From contig NC_052670.1 of NCBI RefSeq assembly GCF_016802725.1, positions 13,855,641-13,919,640 of the forward strand: DNA of 64,000 nucleotides, given 5' to 3'. Positions 36,501-50,124 of this stretch are shown one piece after another (position 1 is the stretch's first letter; the number at the start of each line of letters is the position of its first letter). Under the pieces are notes generated by a model that saw nothing but the letters and a program-made list of their open reading frames with translations, was not told the DNA's origin and searched no databases. Both the position numbers and the translations under genes were made by a program. Origin of the DNA: Solenopsis invicta (lineage: Eukaryota; Arthropoda; Insecta; Hymenoptera; Formicidae).

Positions 36501-37894
36501 AGATAAAAAAATAAGATATTTTAATATCTTGTAATTAAACACTTCTTTTCTGAGAGTAGTCAACTTTTTAACATTTAACCACTAAAATTTTGTTAACTTT
36601 AGTTGACGGTGACCTTTCCAACGAAATCCGATTAACTTTATTATCGATTAATTCTACCAGAAGTGTTACAGTTTGTATTAATCAAATAATTAAAAACTCC
36701 ATCTTTGTCAAGTTATGTATTAGATGCCATCATCGATCAAATGTAGAATATTACAAAAGAAAAAGAACAGAATTTTCCATCTTGTTCTAGTAATGTTTCA
36801 CTTTCCATGTTGATAACTCTGTCAATTGAGTTAATCGAAGTGGCCTTTAGCATGATGAAATTGTAAAGAAAATCCTCTACTATTCATAATAATTCAACAT
36901 ATAATCGATATTTAGTATGTTGCACTATTGAACGAAGCGCAACTAAAACGGATCAGCAAGAAACACATTACGAATGTATTTGCAACATTTAATTTTCATA
37001 TATTCAAATATTTCATCAATATTGCTTGTAAAGAATTGCCGATAAACGGCATTTGCAAACATATTTTGACAACTCAAAGCCGGAAAAGAGATAATTTAAT
37101 CTGTCTTTTGCAGACGTAATTATTTGATCGTTATCATTAGATATGCTCACAGAATTATTAAATATTGAAAATCAAAGGGCTCTCGTGTATATATGGAACA
37201 TCAACAACGTGATAAAATCATATTTTTCTTTTAACTTCACGTGAATCCCGGAAAATTAATTTACTTAATCGTGGAAGATATAACGTACAACATCGAGAAT
37301 GAAGAATCCGTAGCTAATAACGGCCTCTCATCAAATTTTCGCTTCAAAAATCCAACTCCGACATTATGGTAGAATCTATCATTAAAATTTTATATGGTAA
37401 TGAGACACTCTATATGCAGCTTTCATCTGCAAAATATGGAAAAAGAATAAATAGGAACGTCATGTCCGTTACATTGAACGCTACTAGAGTTAATACAATG
37501 ACACGTGGCTGTTTGATTATTTCTACTTCAATTTAGCACGCCACTCGTAATTGCATGGCACGCGAATAAACATCGCACTAATTTTGTAGAGCACTAATTT
37601 CGCTAAATTTCAAAATTAATATAACTTAAGAAAGTTCAATAAATATCTCACAAACTTTAATTCTGTTAAAAGGAAAACACACCTTTATGAATACATTTGT
37701 ACATACGTTTCACAAAAATATTCTTCATAAGCGCAATTCCGTGATGTCACTGCATTGAATTTCATATAAAAATTTTCGTAAAAAAAAGGAGGAAAATAAA
37801 AAAGAAAATTTTCTTCACACTTTCTCTTCCTTGATTTTGTAGAGAAAGATATAAGGGAAAATTGTTAAATATGTACCGGTTTCTTAAATCGTAC
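30561..37894. other. Non-coding DNA, no gene recognised
   Basis: Alternates AT-rich DNA with GC-richer patches (about 31060-31720, 32210-32360, 34080-34420, 35080-35340). A strong minus-strand donor-like site (GAG/GTAAGA, near 30625) ends a short open stretch beginning MKRMFLGEDRSKAVRFE in phase 0, but I found no support for its use. The minus frame at 35076-35336 looks protein-like but matches nothing I know. Confidence 0.35.
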
Positions 37895-38605
37895 CTCTTC
37901 AATATTTTATATAAAACATTTAGTGACAAAAATAAAAAAATAAGTAAAAAAAATTAAGTAATATAAACAAAAATTTAATAAGTTTTATCTCATGTAAATT
38001 TTTCAACTTATATAGCTGGTAATAACACGATTGTGCAATTTTATTTTAAATTGTTATATTTTCATAAAAGAAGGTTTGTTATAGAATATTTTACATTTAT
38101 TATATTTACTTATTTACAATTACTGTAAAATTTAAATCAATGTTTCATAAAGTGTATCAAGTTTCCTAACTACCACTAGAAATTTTACTAAAATATAAAT
38201 GATACTAACGTAAAATTGAAAAGTGATGATAGTAAAACTAATAATTGATATGAATAAAAGTATGTCAATTATAAAAATAAATTCAGTTTTATTTCGGTGT
38301 CGTTATATTACTTTCATTATTGTTATTTATTATTAAATAATTGATATTTTTTTCCATAAATTATTAATAAAATAAATATTAGTGAAATGTTTCTTTATAC
38401 TGTTAATTACTTTAATTCATAATTTTAATATTTTTTAAGGCGATATGATTTAAGAGATCACGGGTATGTTTTAGGCGACCAGTTTTCTAGATCATTTCTT
38501 TTGCAACGTGTAAGAGAAAAGTTTATAACAAATTAATTTAATTATTAAAGAGTTTAACATGTAATGAAAGATACCTGAAACATCAAGCTATAATTTTGGA
38601 CGCAA
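37895..38605 (+). repeat. ~0.7 kb AT-rich dispersed repeat, copy 2 (empty MITE site)
   Basis: Inverted relative to the copy at 5590-6985. Blocks such as ATCAAGTTTCCTAACT (38157), TTTTAGGCGACCAGTTTT (38469) and AAGTTTATAACAAATTAATTT (38519) align in order. At about 38210-38230 the sequence reads straight through the position occupied by the 567-bp MITE in copy 1. Confidence 0.8.
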
Positions 38606-40064
38606 AATACAATAAAAAAATAGCTTAAATGGTACGCAACTCTTCTATTTTTTTATAATCGTATATTATACAATATATTTAAAAAAAAAAAAAAAAAAAA
38701 AACGAAAAACGAAAAAAACAAAACATTGGAAGAGATCATCCTGCTTTTACGATAGGCAGTTTTACTTAATGCGGACGGAACTTGCGTAGAGAGCGGAAGC
38801 TTAAGCTCATGGGAACACGCCTGCGAAAATGCGGATCTGTGAGAACAGAGAAACGGAGCATCGGTTCCACTTAAATCCCACTTGATCCCGACACTAATCC
38901 TATAGCATCAGTAAATGCCTCGATAACTAACATCCACTCGCACGAGCAAACAAAATAAAAGACATCTCTCAGAATGTATTTCTTTTTTTTTTCCTTTCTT
39001 TCTGAGTGACGCAAAGTTTTTACGTCAGAGTTGTTCGGGGTGCTTAATTGCGTGGCTTTACCAAATAAATCTCATCAGATTTAATGGCCGGCGAAGAATC
39101 GGCATTCGCGTGGCGCGGAGAGTGGCGTCCGTCCTTCAAACGAACAGTTTCACGATTATCCTACCACGTGGATTCCCTCGGTCCAAGTAGGTCATCGTTT
39201 TTAATCATTGTCTCAACCGACCGGTGACATTGGACAGCGGTGCGACATCGACCATCAAAGTTTCGAAAGCAAGAGGAAATTAGCACGCCGCATGGGCGCG
39301 CGCAAATTAGGTAATGCATCCCGTTGTCCGTCGATTCGCAGTCCTGCCGCGGCCACGCTATGCGATAACTCTCTTCCCGTGATTAGATCACTTAAAGCTG
39401 TCGCGATTGAATCCGCCAATGTCGCGCCGGCGATAAATCTAGTGCACGTTCGGCAGTAAATTATTATCGAAATAATCTCGTGCAATAAGAGATCAATAGT
39501 AAATACGCGGGTAATATTCAAGAAAGAAAGAAAAAAGAGAGCAAAGAAAACAGAAATGTTCAAATAATACTGCGAACCACTTTTCATCATGAAATTTGCG
39601 TCGAGTGTCTACAGTGAGAACGAATTGATTACATTTTGTTTGTAAGATCTTCATTTGCACATATTTCCTCGAATTAACGCGAAATAAATACAAATTGTTT
39701 CCTGATACGTTATTGTAGTATCTTCCGAGAGAAGAGGTGCTCTTTTATTCGACGCCGTTCTACGTTATTCACGCCATTTACGTCTAAATAGATGAATTCA
39801 GACGAGCCAGCATCCGTCATATCTTTCGATATTCCAAGCTAAATAATCACCGTGCAATGCATTTAATTAAGGAAATCTATGAAGCGGTGGTTTCTAATTA
39901 TTACAACTAATAATGCGACCGTTCGACTAAAACCCGATATCACATTAGCGGTACACACACGCGTAATGAGTCACAGGCACACGCGTACACACGGTTCATC
40001 GCTTAATTTCATCCCAAAGATAACTACGGTGTAGAATACAATCATCTGCACTGCGCGCGCGTGT

Positions 40065-40065
<1 letters not shown>
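38606..40065. other. Non-coding DNA, no gene recognised
   Basis: Contains an A homopolymer at about 38682-38702 and a GC-richer patch at 38790-39440 with overlapping open frames on both strands. None has a recognised domain. Confidence 0.4.
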
Positions 40066-40129
<64 letters not shown>

Positions 40130-40151
40130 CTCTCTCTCTCTCTCTCTCACG

Positions 40152-40187
<36 letters not shown>

Positions 40188-40222
40188 TACACACACAAAC
40201 ATACGCACACAAACACACACAA
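40066..40222. repeat. Compound (CA)n(CT)n(CA)n microsatellite
   Basis: CA repeats to 40126, CT repeats to 40149, then CA repeats again with AAACATA interruptions. Produces spurious Cys/Val and His/Thr open frames. Confidence 0.97.
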
Positions 40223-40748
40223 ATATTGAGAAGACTATTACCATGTGGAATTATGTGGGAAAAAAGAGAGAGAAGAGAGACGAGTAAAATAAATTTATTG
40301 AAGATACGATCGGTTAACAAGCGATAACACTCTTTTCAACTGACAAGCTCCCAATCATTTTCCCATCAGTTTGAGTGCACTCGTTCGTCATTTACTTACG
40401 CGCAAACACTTCAGGTGAAGCCAAACTGATTGCGAGGAGAATCAGACGTCTTAATATATCGATATTTAATAAGAGCTCGAGTGTCCGTTCGCTTGGGTGA
40501 CAAATCTCGATTCTATTGCAATTTAATGACAGTTTAGGTATCCGGATGACAAATGTCGTTTCTTTTTACTCTATATTGCGAGCACACGATGAAAGATGTG
40601 TATGTGTATGCGTCTCGGATCTCTCTCTCTCTCTAGCGTGCACAACGTCTTATATAATTCCGTCACAGGCTTCCAATAGATTTTTTCTCTTTAAAGGGAT
40701 ACAAGCAATGTCAGTTTTATCAATTGAATTGACCTATGTGAGCTTGCG

Positions 40749-40969
40749 ATATTCATGTAGTAGTAAACATCAACATATCTCTACAAACTGCTATTTACAT
40801 CGATAACGCATACACATATGTGCATACATTTTCAGAGACAAAGTTTTCTCTTATACTAAAGCTCCTAGCTTATTTCTAAAAACACAGTATTGTTCCTTGT
40901 TATACTGAGTTGGAACTATGCTTATTTCATATGTACAAAGTATAAAACTTTTATATAAAGCAAGTGTGC

Positions 40970-41052
<83 letters not shown>

Positions 41053-41275
41053 GTTGTAAGTCAACTCCAGATGTTGATAATAAAATTTTAATTTTCTAAT
41101 TTTGTCCGTTTTTTGTATGAAATTGTCTTCCAACTGCGTAATTATCTGTACTCTAGTTGTGAAAAGTTTCATAATTCCGTGTAATCAACAAAAAGTTACT
41201 TTGTCGAAAAAAATTGAGTTTAATCGGTAAAACAGATTTGTCGCCAGTCTCTTTTTAAAGAAAAAAATCTCTATT
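40749..41275. repeat. Local tandem duplication, unit A
   Basis: This unit is paralogous to 41349-41755. Shared blocks include TAGTAGTAAACATCAACAT, CATCGATAACGCA, AAAGCTCCTAGCT, ATTTCTA.AAA, GTACAAAGT and TTGTCGCCAG. The units are clearly diverged. Unit A alone carries a long GT tract. Confidence 0.82.
40972..41048. repeat. (GT)n microsatellite inside unit A
   Basis: About 38 uninterrupted GT repeats. The matching position in unit B (near 41540) lacks the tract. Confidence 0.97.
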
Positions 41276-41348
41276 GGAAAACTGTGACAGAATCATACAA
41301 GAAGCTATCAATTTTACGACCGAATTGATTTACGTGCGTATGTGTGTA

Positions 41349-41755
41349 ATATTGACATAGTAGTAAACATCAACATGTCGCTACGAACTAGAACATCGAT
41401 AACGCACGTTCCCGTATTCAGACATTTCTCTTAAAGCTCCTAGCTCATTTCTACAAAACAAAATATTGTTCATGTAATTTCGATGGAGGAGCATGTTTGT
41501 TTTATACCTACAAAGTCTAAAACTTTCATGCAGCAAATATTGTCACAAGTCAAAAATAAAATTATAATTTTGTAATCTTTTTTCACAGTTTTTACATGAA
41601 ATTATTGTCTCTGCATTATCGTCTATACTTTAATTGTGGAAAAGTATTTATAATTCTGTGTAATTAATTAATGAAAATATTTTCTGAAAATAATCACGTT
41701 TAGTCGATTAAGTGGACGTGTCGCCAGCATCCTCTTAACGAAAATGTCGAGAAAG
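41349..41755. repeat. Local tandem duplication, unit B
   Basis: Second unit of the duplication, in direct orientation about 600 bases after unit A. It keeps the same block order but without the GT expansion. Ends are approximate. Confidence 0.8.
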
Positions 41756-42364
41756 ATCATTATCTTCACCGCGGTTTCCAATTTTCAAAGATAAGATATC
41801 TTTGTAACTTTACGCGGAACGTAATCTTGGAAAATCGGATTTTCGTCGATCTTCCTGTGACAAACCTTTTTTTCCCCACCTCTTCTTAGGATATCGATGC
41901 AGGCTTGAGCGCGCAAAATAATGAAAAGAAAACAGGGTGTCCCGTCGTACCTCGCGCCAAGCGTTTTCTCGTCCCAGACCACGTTATTATAATTTAATTT
42001 ATGCCAGCCATCGTTATTAAGCCAGATTTACGGCGGAATTCTCGCGGGGACGCATAGCGCCGCGACGCCATGGTCGATGAACCTCCTATGGATACGCGCC
42101 AGTTATGAGATTTATTGCGAGAGTCACTGAGCCTTGAGATTCCGCTTTGGACGCTGTAAAGTGATGCTTAAATGAATTTTAAGAGACGACATACTAATGC
42201 GCTTTCAAGTCTACGCCGGACGTCAGGCTCGTCTATATTAATAGCTTCGATTTATTACTTTGCTCCTTCCACCTGGTGCCGATTGGCAACAAAGAAAATT
42301 AAACGACTGGCCATGGATTTAAAGGTGCGATTTAATGAAACTTCTTGCGCAAAATTGATATTTA
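41756..42364. other. Non-coding DNA, GC-richer, no gene recognised
   Basis: A minus-strand stretch near 41950-42020 reads like protein (NNVVWDEKTLGAR) up to a donor-like GAG/GTACGA. An in-frame stop lies upstream without an intervening acceptor, so I do not call an exon. Confidence 0.35.
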
Positions 42365-42614
42365 CACGGAAAGAACAGTTTTGCTAAATTATCTAAAAAT
42401 TTAGTTGGATACAGATCTAAAAATAATTTTGTTAAAAATTGAAATAATTATGTGGAACGTTAAAAATGCTTGCTAAAATATCAAAATTTTGAAATATTGC
42501 TCATCACGCTCGAATGTTCTCTATAATTATTTTGGATAGTTCAAAAAAATTATTTTCAGATTCTGTATTTAGCAAAATTTTTAGATATTTCACGAGACTG
42601 TTTTTCTTCCGGTG
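42365..42614. mobile_element. 250-bp palindromic MITE
   Basis: The left arm CACGGAAAGAACAGTTTTGC pairs with the right arm (on the other strand CACCGGAAGAAAAACAGTCT). Pairing continues inward through ATCTAAAAATTT and AAAATAATTTT. No clear target duplication remains, so it is probably old. Confidence 0.75.
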
Positions 42615-45600
42615 AACGAATTCGTTGTAATGTAGAAATGGATACACATAATAAATATAATGCTGCGCCCGAAATAGCGTTCGCGTGGAAAATTTCAGTG
42701 GAAACTTCACCAGGCCCGATTATCGATGGATGCATTCAGGAAATTAAACTGTTGCGCTGCGACTGAGTACTAGGTCGTAGTACCGATATAGGAAATAACA
42801 TAAATAACAATAGGTTCCTGTGTACACATCGCCGTAGGACCTGTCAAAATATTTGGAATCACGGAGTTCGATAATCATAGAATAGATTTGCTCGCGTATT
42901 TTAACGTCGTGACAGCTACAAAAAGCGCAATGTAACTGATGACTGACAGTTAATTTGAATATTCAAATAAAGCGAATCGGATATTCAAATAGAGATCGAG
43001 GGAAACAGAAAGAGGGATGGAGAAAAAGAGAGAGGAAGGGAGGATGGGAAAAGATAGAAAGAGAAAGTAAAATGTGAAAGAAAGTGAAAAATTACTAGTC
43101 GAGATGACTAGCGAGCATGACATGAACCCTTTAGTAAGATTTAAGACATCTTGTCGTCGTATGTTTGCCACATTGCCACATATGTTCTGATAGTAATCCT
43201 ACATTTGAAATTCTACTAAAATTTATAATATAATAAAACTTCATGTTCATTTCATGTCACTCTCCACGAAAAGTTTTAAAAATCCATCAAAAATAACGTT
43301 CAATACCTCAAAAAAAAAAAAAAAAAAAAAAAAATGTGAAAACTTTTAAAATCTTTTTTAAGGGGGTAACGAACTGATATACCATTTCCTGAAAAAAGCT
43401 TTTTTCCCTAGATGCCTTTTCGCAAATTAAATTGCAACAATAAAAAAAGAAATATAAAAAGCTAGAAACGCACGAATACAAACTTTTGTAGGAAGAAAAG
43501 TTCTGTAAGAATTAAAATCGCTTATACACTTATTCGTTCTCATATATCTATATATGTACATATAAAACGTGAATATTAGTATATTTTCTCTCTTTCTACG
43601 TTTCTTTAACTAAGCATAATTAAATTACTTTACTGAAATACAATTTTATAATCACAATGTTATGTAGAATTTAAAAAAAGGAGATTGCTTCCAAAAGTTT
43701 TTAATTTTGTATTTAAATGTAGATATATTGTAATATATAATTTATGTATTTTTCATAAAAATACATAAAATATATTTATATAAAAATTACAAATACTAAA
43801 ACAGATTAATACATGAAACCAAGCCATGCCAACCTGTTGTAAATTAAACAAATAGAATAAAAAACTAATTTTAAAAAGTATATATTATTGCTGTTTTAAA
43901 TATAAAAAAAAATCTATTTACGGAATATTAAGTAATAAATGAAATATTTTTACCATTTTAAACAAATCATATTTAAATGTAGAATATAATTATTATTTGT
44001 AATTAAATTTTATTTTCTCATTTGTTATTTATCAACTAAATTGTCCATTTAATTGCTAAAAATAGCAATAAGAGAATAGCTCGCTCGCTCTACGTAAGAA
44101 TGTTCTTCAGATTCTCAATTCTTTTTATCAAAGAACGTTGCAAAAATTTCACGTTGCTTAAAAAGATTTCTTTTAACCATCCATCCAATGTAATATGTAT
44201 CGATTAACGATATTCGAGTCATATAGCATTAGTATGGATAAGGAACGAACTGAACGTGAACGGAACGCCAGCTATACGTGGCTATAATAATAAATGCAAT
44301 CTTCGACACTTTACAATTTGCAATATTCACTTTTCGTGAATATTGAATATATGATACTTTTTCTTTCTTATTCAAACGTTTTCTTTCTTCTTCTCCTTTC
44401 TTTTCATTTTCGTCTTGTTACAATTTATCATTTAACTTTCAATACCACGTTCCGGCTAAAGTTACGCTTGCGCAAAATCCTAACTCTATTATTTTACACA
44501 TTTCAAAAATAATTCATTACGAATCGCTCGCTTCGTAAGATTAATGCGTTGCGATTCACACATGGGAATTTAGCGATATCGGGGAAATGAGTTCCACACG
44601 AATTCCGAGACGTCGGAAATTCGCCGGAACATGAATTTTGTTTCGGGACTAATATATGTTCGGTGATTGCAGATAATCCACGTACTAATTAAAGGCACCT
44701 GAAAATGGCGCAAAATGCTATTAATGATAATCCGAATCACGTTACGGTTGAATAAATTTCATATGGTATCACTTTTATCACATTAATACCACGACACTGC
44801 TTTCCACGAATAAATCGAGAGTAAAACTATAGTTATTCAATCCTTTCCTCCCCCTCCCCCTCTCTTTTTCTCTCTCTGATATTGTGTAAGTACCATTCGT
44901 ATATACATCATTTCATATTTCATCAATGGCCGTGCTATTTACGAGGTCCATCCTCATTTGTGGTATTTACAACATGTGTGCATGTGTGCATGCGTGTGCG
45001 TGCTTGTGTTCGAGTGGATATAGAAAGCAATTAAATATAGTTAAGTGAGTCCGCACAGAAAGCCATCTCCCGATTTAATCGATAATCCATCAGCCGCTCG
45101 CAGTTTTTACTTCCCACCTTCGATGTCATAATTATTATTAAAATAACAGAGAATGACGTAATTTCAGCGCGCCTATGCACCTGAAAACCGTAATCTGCGG
45201 GACCAGGATCAATGAAGGTAACCTTTACCGCGCTCGCGTGTCGACGCGACGCTTTTCCGCTCGCTCGCCTATCTCTAATGATGCTCGAACGAAGGCGTAT
45301 GGCGTATACACGCGCACGTAATCGCGTATTCACGAGCGGCGAGGAAACGCACGTCCTGGAAAACGCGGCGCCGAAGGTCTCAAAGTGAACGGTAAAGAAC
45401 AAAGTGAGGATTGAGTCTTCGAGGGTGAGAGTCCGCGAAATTAATAGCTCCAAATCCCCTCGCGCGCAGAGGCAGATCGGGAAAACGAAGAGATTAAACG
45501 CGCGGGAGGTTGGGGATACCGCATTAAGTCGGATCGCATATATAAAGTACGGTGCTTCGATGACATTATAGCTTGAACGCTCTCATAAAGAAAGGCGATG

Positions 45601-48137
45601 TGCGGGCCGCGGGCTGATCGCGTAATCAGACTTGAGCGGAGCGCACGAGAAGATTATATGAAATGCGCATAACGTCGAGTCTTCTCCGGATGACCGGGAG
45701 GAAGGGGGAGGATCAATGAAAAGTACGGAAATGCATCGACGAAGAACCAGGTAACGTTAACTATTACAATGCGCTACGTCACAGAGCGCGCCCACGCGAA
45801 TGGTCTTGTTTTATCCAAGATCACCGGGAGGAAAACGCGCCATTATCCTCTCGCCGCGTTTATGTTCGTTACGTGCTGTGGAACGTTTCCTTTCTTCATT
45901 TTTACCGATTTAATATACGCAAAATACATGAAAATATATGTGAGACACGTTTATTTTGTATCGTGGGCGACCACAAAGTCATCGTTACCCAGGCTTAAAG
46001 CTATCGCGGTTGCATGCCCTTAAATCGGATTCCATTATGTAATAAAATACAGAAGCTTTTAACAAATGGCCGTACACGCAAAATTACACCCATTTATTTC
46101 TCTACTCAATAAAGAAATATACGATAAATTATTTGGAATACTTTTATTTGTATTTCTTATTTGTTAGCAACATTATAATAAATTTAACACGAAAGTGGTA
46201 CCTGAAATAATTTTTACATCTCAGTAATAAAAGAAATAAAGCTCAATGCGGTAGTTTTTGTTACCGAAAATTAATTTTTTTCATTCCTTATTAAAAAAAA
46301 AAGTATTAAATATAAATATACATACATAATAATTTCAAATAAAACAAATGATCGATTGTGTAAAAGATGACATTCTTTCATTAAATAATTTTTAAAAAAA
46401 AGTTTGTATTTTAATTTTAGAATTTAAAGTTTCCTCCAATTAAAAGTATTAAAAAAATATATATTTTTAATATATAATGTATGTATTAAATACATTATTG
46501 AAACTTAAATGGGTTTAGTGTACATACCATACATTATATTATATTTAAGGATGTATAAAACATTAAGAAAATTATAAAAAAATGATAGATTGTTTTACAT
46601 TATATTTAAAAGTAATAGACAAAATTTGGTGATAATTTTCTATCTGAATAAAAAATTATTTCAATAAGAAGTAGACATATGCTCTAATAAAATTATAATT
46701 ATTAATAACATAATGAAATAAATAATGAAAGAATAGGAATATTTTAATTTAAGTATAAATATTCAAAATAACTTATAAAGTTTATTATAAAGTTTCATTG
46801 CAATGCAGAGATCAGTGTTGTAAAATGAACAAAATTTATTTATTCATTTATTTATTTACAAAATAACTAACAGACAATCACAACAAAACTTTGTATAAAT
46901 CATCTTAAATACTTAAAGTGTTTATAGAAAAAAGTTGAAATTTTTTATAAAGTTATAAAAAATAATTAAATTTCTAATAACACACAGAGTAAATAAACTA
47001 TAAAAATGTGTTATTAAATAAAAATATAATGTTATTCACATAACTTTCATATGTATATAGTTTATTTGAAGTATTAATATTAAACACGTTTCCAAATTGT
47101 ATTTACTTTGCATAAAGGAACTATACACCCTTAATATACAATATATAAAAATGCTATATACATACGCATTATTTATTATAATATATCACCTATTATGTAC
47201 ATATAGTACATAAATTTGGTACACAATCGTATCTTTCACACGTTCGACATTGACCGTAGGTGTAAGTAATACTCGAGTGAACATTTATCTCCTTTCCCGG
47301 TGAATATGACGGTGACGATGCAGCCGGAAGCTGCTTACGCGTATCGACCGTGCCGCAGAAATACGAACTTTTTATGCGACGCGGTAGACGACGAGCGTCG
47401 CTGGGGGAGACGCGTCTTGAAACGAATTGCAAGGACGTGAAATTAACAGTCGTCGTATTGAAATCGCCCGCCGGTGCTGCTGGGGCGACCATGAATCTGG
47501 AACTTCCCGGACTTTCAGTAGTCGCGCGCGCGTGCTTTATCGAAAGACCCAGCCGTGCAGAAAGTACAAAGCGATATTATATAAAGGACAAGTGTCGACC
47601 ACGCTCGTCGGCTCTCAGTGTTTCTGTTAAAATGCATTTAGCGTAGCAAAGGAACTTTTCTAGTTCGCTGGACGGCTTCTTTGTCACTGCGAGAACGCTC
47701 TTCCGCCGAGGAGACAGAACCGCGAAGAGCGACTTTCTCGACTGCGATACTGTATCTGATACTTGTCAACGCATTCGATTATTCCGCATGATTGTCATTC
47801 CGTTATATTCGCCTTCGCGGAGCATTTTGCGTCCCTTCCGCACGCGGCACCAAATAAATTCGCAATGCTAAAGACCCTCTATCAAAGTCTGGCTATAATA
47901 TCCATTTCCACCAATGCAGAATAACTTTGATCTTAATTTAACTTTTTATCTTTTTCTAGTTTTAAGAATTAGAAGAAGATAAAGAGTAAGTTAAACTGAG
48001 ATCAAAGTTAATCTATCTTGCTGGAAATGGACACAAGACAGTGAGTTTTGACTGGTCCGCGAAGTTTTATCAATTCTCAAGAGAGAAAGAGATAAAAGAA
48101 GTGATAAGAAAAAACAAATAGAAAAAAAAGCTATCTC
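42615..48137. other. Non-coding DNA, no gene recognised
   Basis: Includes an A homopolymer (43311-43334), very AT-rich DNA at 43550-44060 and 46040-47200, and GC-richer patches at 45150-45900 and 47250-47880. The 140-codon minus frame at 45031-45453 has no recognised domain. Confidence 0.4.
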
Positions 48138-48221
48138 TAACACACGATATCGCACGAATATACGTGCGATATCACGATATCGCACAAATATTCGTATAAT
48201 ATCACATGATATCATGTGTTA
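48138..48221. repeat. Tandem palindromes around GATATCGCACG
   Basis: Unit 1 is a perfect inverted repeat, GATATCGCACG/AATATA/CGTGCGATATC. A second, decayed 30-base unit follows directly, then ATGATATCAT. The whole block is bounded by TAACACA and TGTGTTA in inverted orientation, giving nested dyad symmetry. Confidence 0.9.
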
Positions 48222-49185
48222 TTGGGAAATTTTCTCCTTCTCGCTAACGTCCGTCGCTCTCGCAGAATTTTAACAAAATGACCAGATTTCGATTGTAGGC
48301 TCCCTGTTCACGACGGAAGCGAGATCACGACGATAATGTGAGATGTTACATAAACTGAATATATATTTTGTCACGCATCGAAACGTCAAATCGACCATCG
48401 ATTCGGTTTTATCGCGCGACAAAGATATAAACAATATGTATATGATCGTTACCACCGATAAATACTGAGATTTCTCTTGGATTACGGATCTGTTAGCTTT
48501 GTACTAATTGTGTCAATTTAATCTTAATTCGAACAGAAACGCGCGCGCGCGCGCGGGGAGAGTTTACGCGGAAGATCACGGAGAATTACATAACTCCGCA
48601 ATTATTTCAATGCACACAACTCATTCACTCTCGCGCGGATGTTTATTAAATTTCCGGAATTTGTCACGCTGACAGACGAGAGAAAATTTACCTCTTCTTA
48701 CTGAGCGCGAAAGATAAATGCGCCTGCTGTTTCGCGTGCACAAACATCCGTTAAAATTTACGGTACTTTATTATGTACTGGAGCCCGATTTAAATCGACC
48801 GTGCGACCACGAGAAGTTTCACCGGCATCAGTTGCTTTCCTACATGCGGTGACTTCCAAGCTCGCCCACGGTTCCAATAAAAAAAAGTCTAAAATGGAAA
48901 ACAATGAAAGAATAATAAAACCGAGTTAGGAGCGTCGAGTTTCGAAATGTCAACGTGCGTAAATATAATAGCGGACGTACGTGGTTTCGATCAAAGCTCA
49001 TTTGTACGTCGGCGATGCGCGCCCTGTGATTCATTTACTATTCTTCGTACCTGCTGAAATCGCAGTAATGATTTTTCAGCTGGAGTAACCCGCGATTGCG
49101 CATTTTTATATACCCAGAGAGAAGAGGATCGAGATGCGAGACTTTCGTTTCTAGCTTCGAGGATTCCGCCAGTGCTTCGGTTTTG

Positions 49186-49195
<10 letters not shown>
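48222..49195. other. Non-coding DNA with a short (GC)n tract
   Basis: An alternating CG run of about 16 bases at 48540-48555 could adopt Z-DNA. Otherwise no gene is recognised. Confidence 0.4.

Positions 49196-49255
<60 letters not shown>
49196..49255. repeat. (AT)n microsatellite
   Basis: About 30 uninterrupted TA repeats, the source of the Tyr/Ile open frames on both strands. Confidence 0.97.
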
Positions 49256-49257
<2 letters not shown>

Positions 49258-49995
49258 GTATGTGCACATAAAACGTGACGATACTGCAAAAGATATCTAT
49301 GTGTGTGTATATATATTATAGAGAGACAATCGAAAAGTTACTGAAACTGAATAACTGTTATTTTGTAATGACTGAGCGGAATAAAGTGAATTAAACGTTA
49401 CTTTGTAGAAGAAACCTGTCACTTTTATTTGTATAAGCAGAAAGCATATACAATATATTTATGGATTTGTGAAATTAAATGTTATAAAAAAATTAAAAAT
49501 TTAGCTATTAGATCTGTGAAGTATGTTCAAAAAATATTGGCATTGACTACTTCTATGAATGAAACTTATCTAGAATTTTTTTCGAAGACACATACAGTTA
49601 CTAATATTAAAAATTTAATATACTTTATATTAATATATAATTGTAATTACTTATAAAGAAAGTGAAGTATAATTAACATAGGGTAAATAATTTAATTTAA
49701 AATATACTTGTACACTGATTGTGAGAAGAAAGTTGTCAAATATATGTATAGTTAAATAAAATATATAAATGTAAATTTAAACTAAAATTCAAGTACTTCA
49801 TGTATATTTTTAAATCAAATACATAGATACTTTACTGAAAAAATTTAATCAAGTTAAAACATTTAATTAAGTCAACAAACTTCTTTTTCATTGTACGAAA
49901 CTTAATGTCAATATTTGGGAAAAAGTTCGACATGAAGATTAATTCTTTTTAAACCTTTTTCGTTTGAAAGCTATTAAGAAAAGAAGAGCATGTAA

Positions 49996-50124
49996 ATTTT
50001 TAACACCCTGTCTCTCTGAAAGGAGGCCTCAGAGACCATATTCATATGAATTTTTTCATGAAGTAACCTGAGAAATCAACTATGGTCTCTAAAGTCCCAT
50101 TTCAGGGATACAGATGTTAAAAAT
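49996..50124. mobile_element. 129-bp foldback element
   Basis: The left arm TTTTTAACACCCTGTCTCTC...CAGAGACCATA pairs with the right arm TATGGTCTCTAAAG...GATGTTAAAAA. Arms are about 44 bases with several mismatches. No coding capacity. Confidence 0.72.

Noticed and set aside
39971..40327. Cys/Val and His/Thr open frames
   Set aside because: They are translations of the CA/CT microsatellite.
41785..41982. WDEKTLGAR-like minus-strand stretch with a donor
   Set aside because: An upstream in-frame stop with no acceptor before the donor excludes an internal exon, and no in-frame ATG is present.
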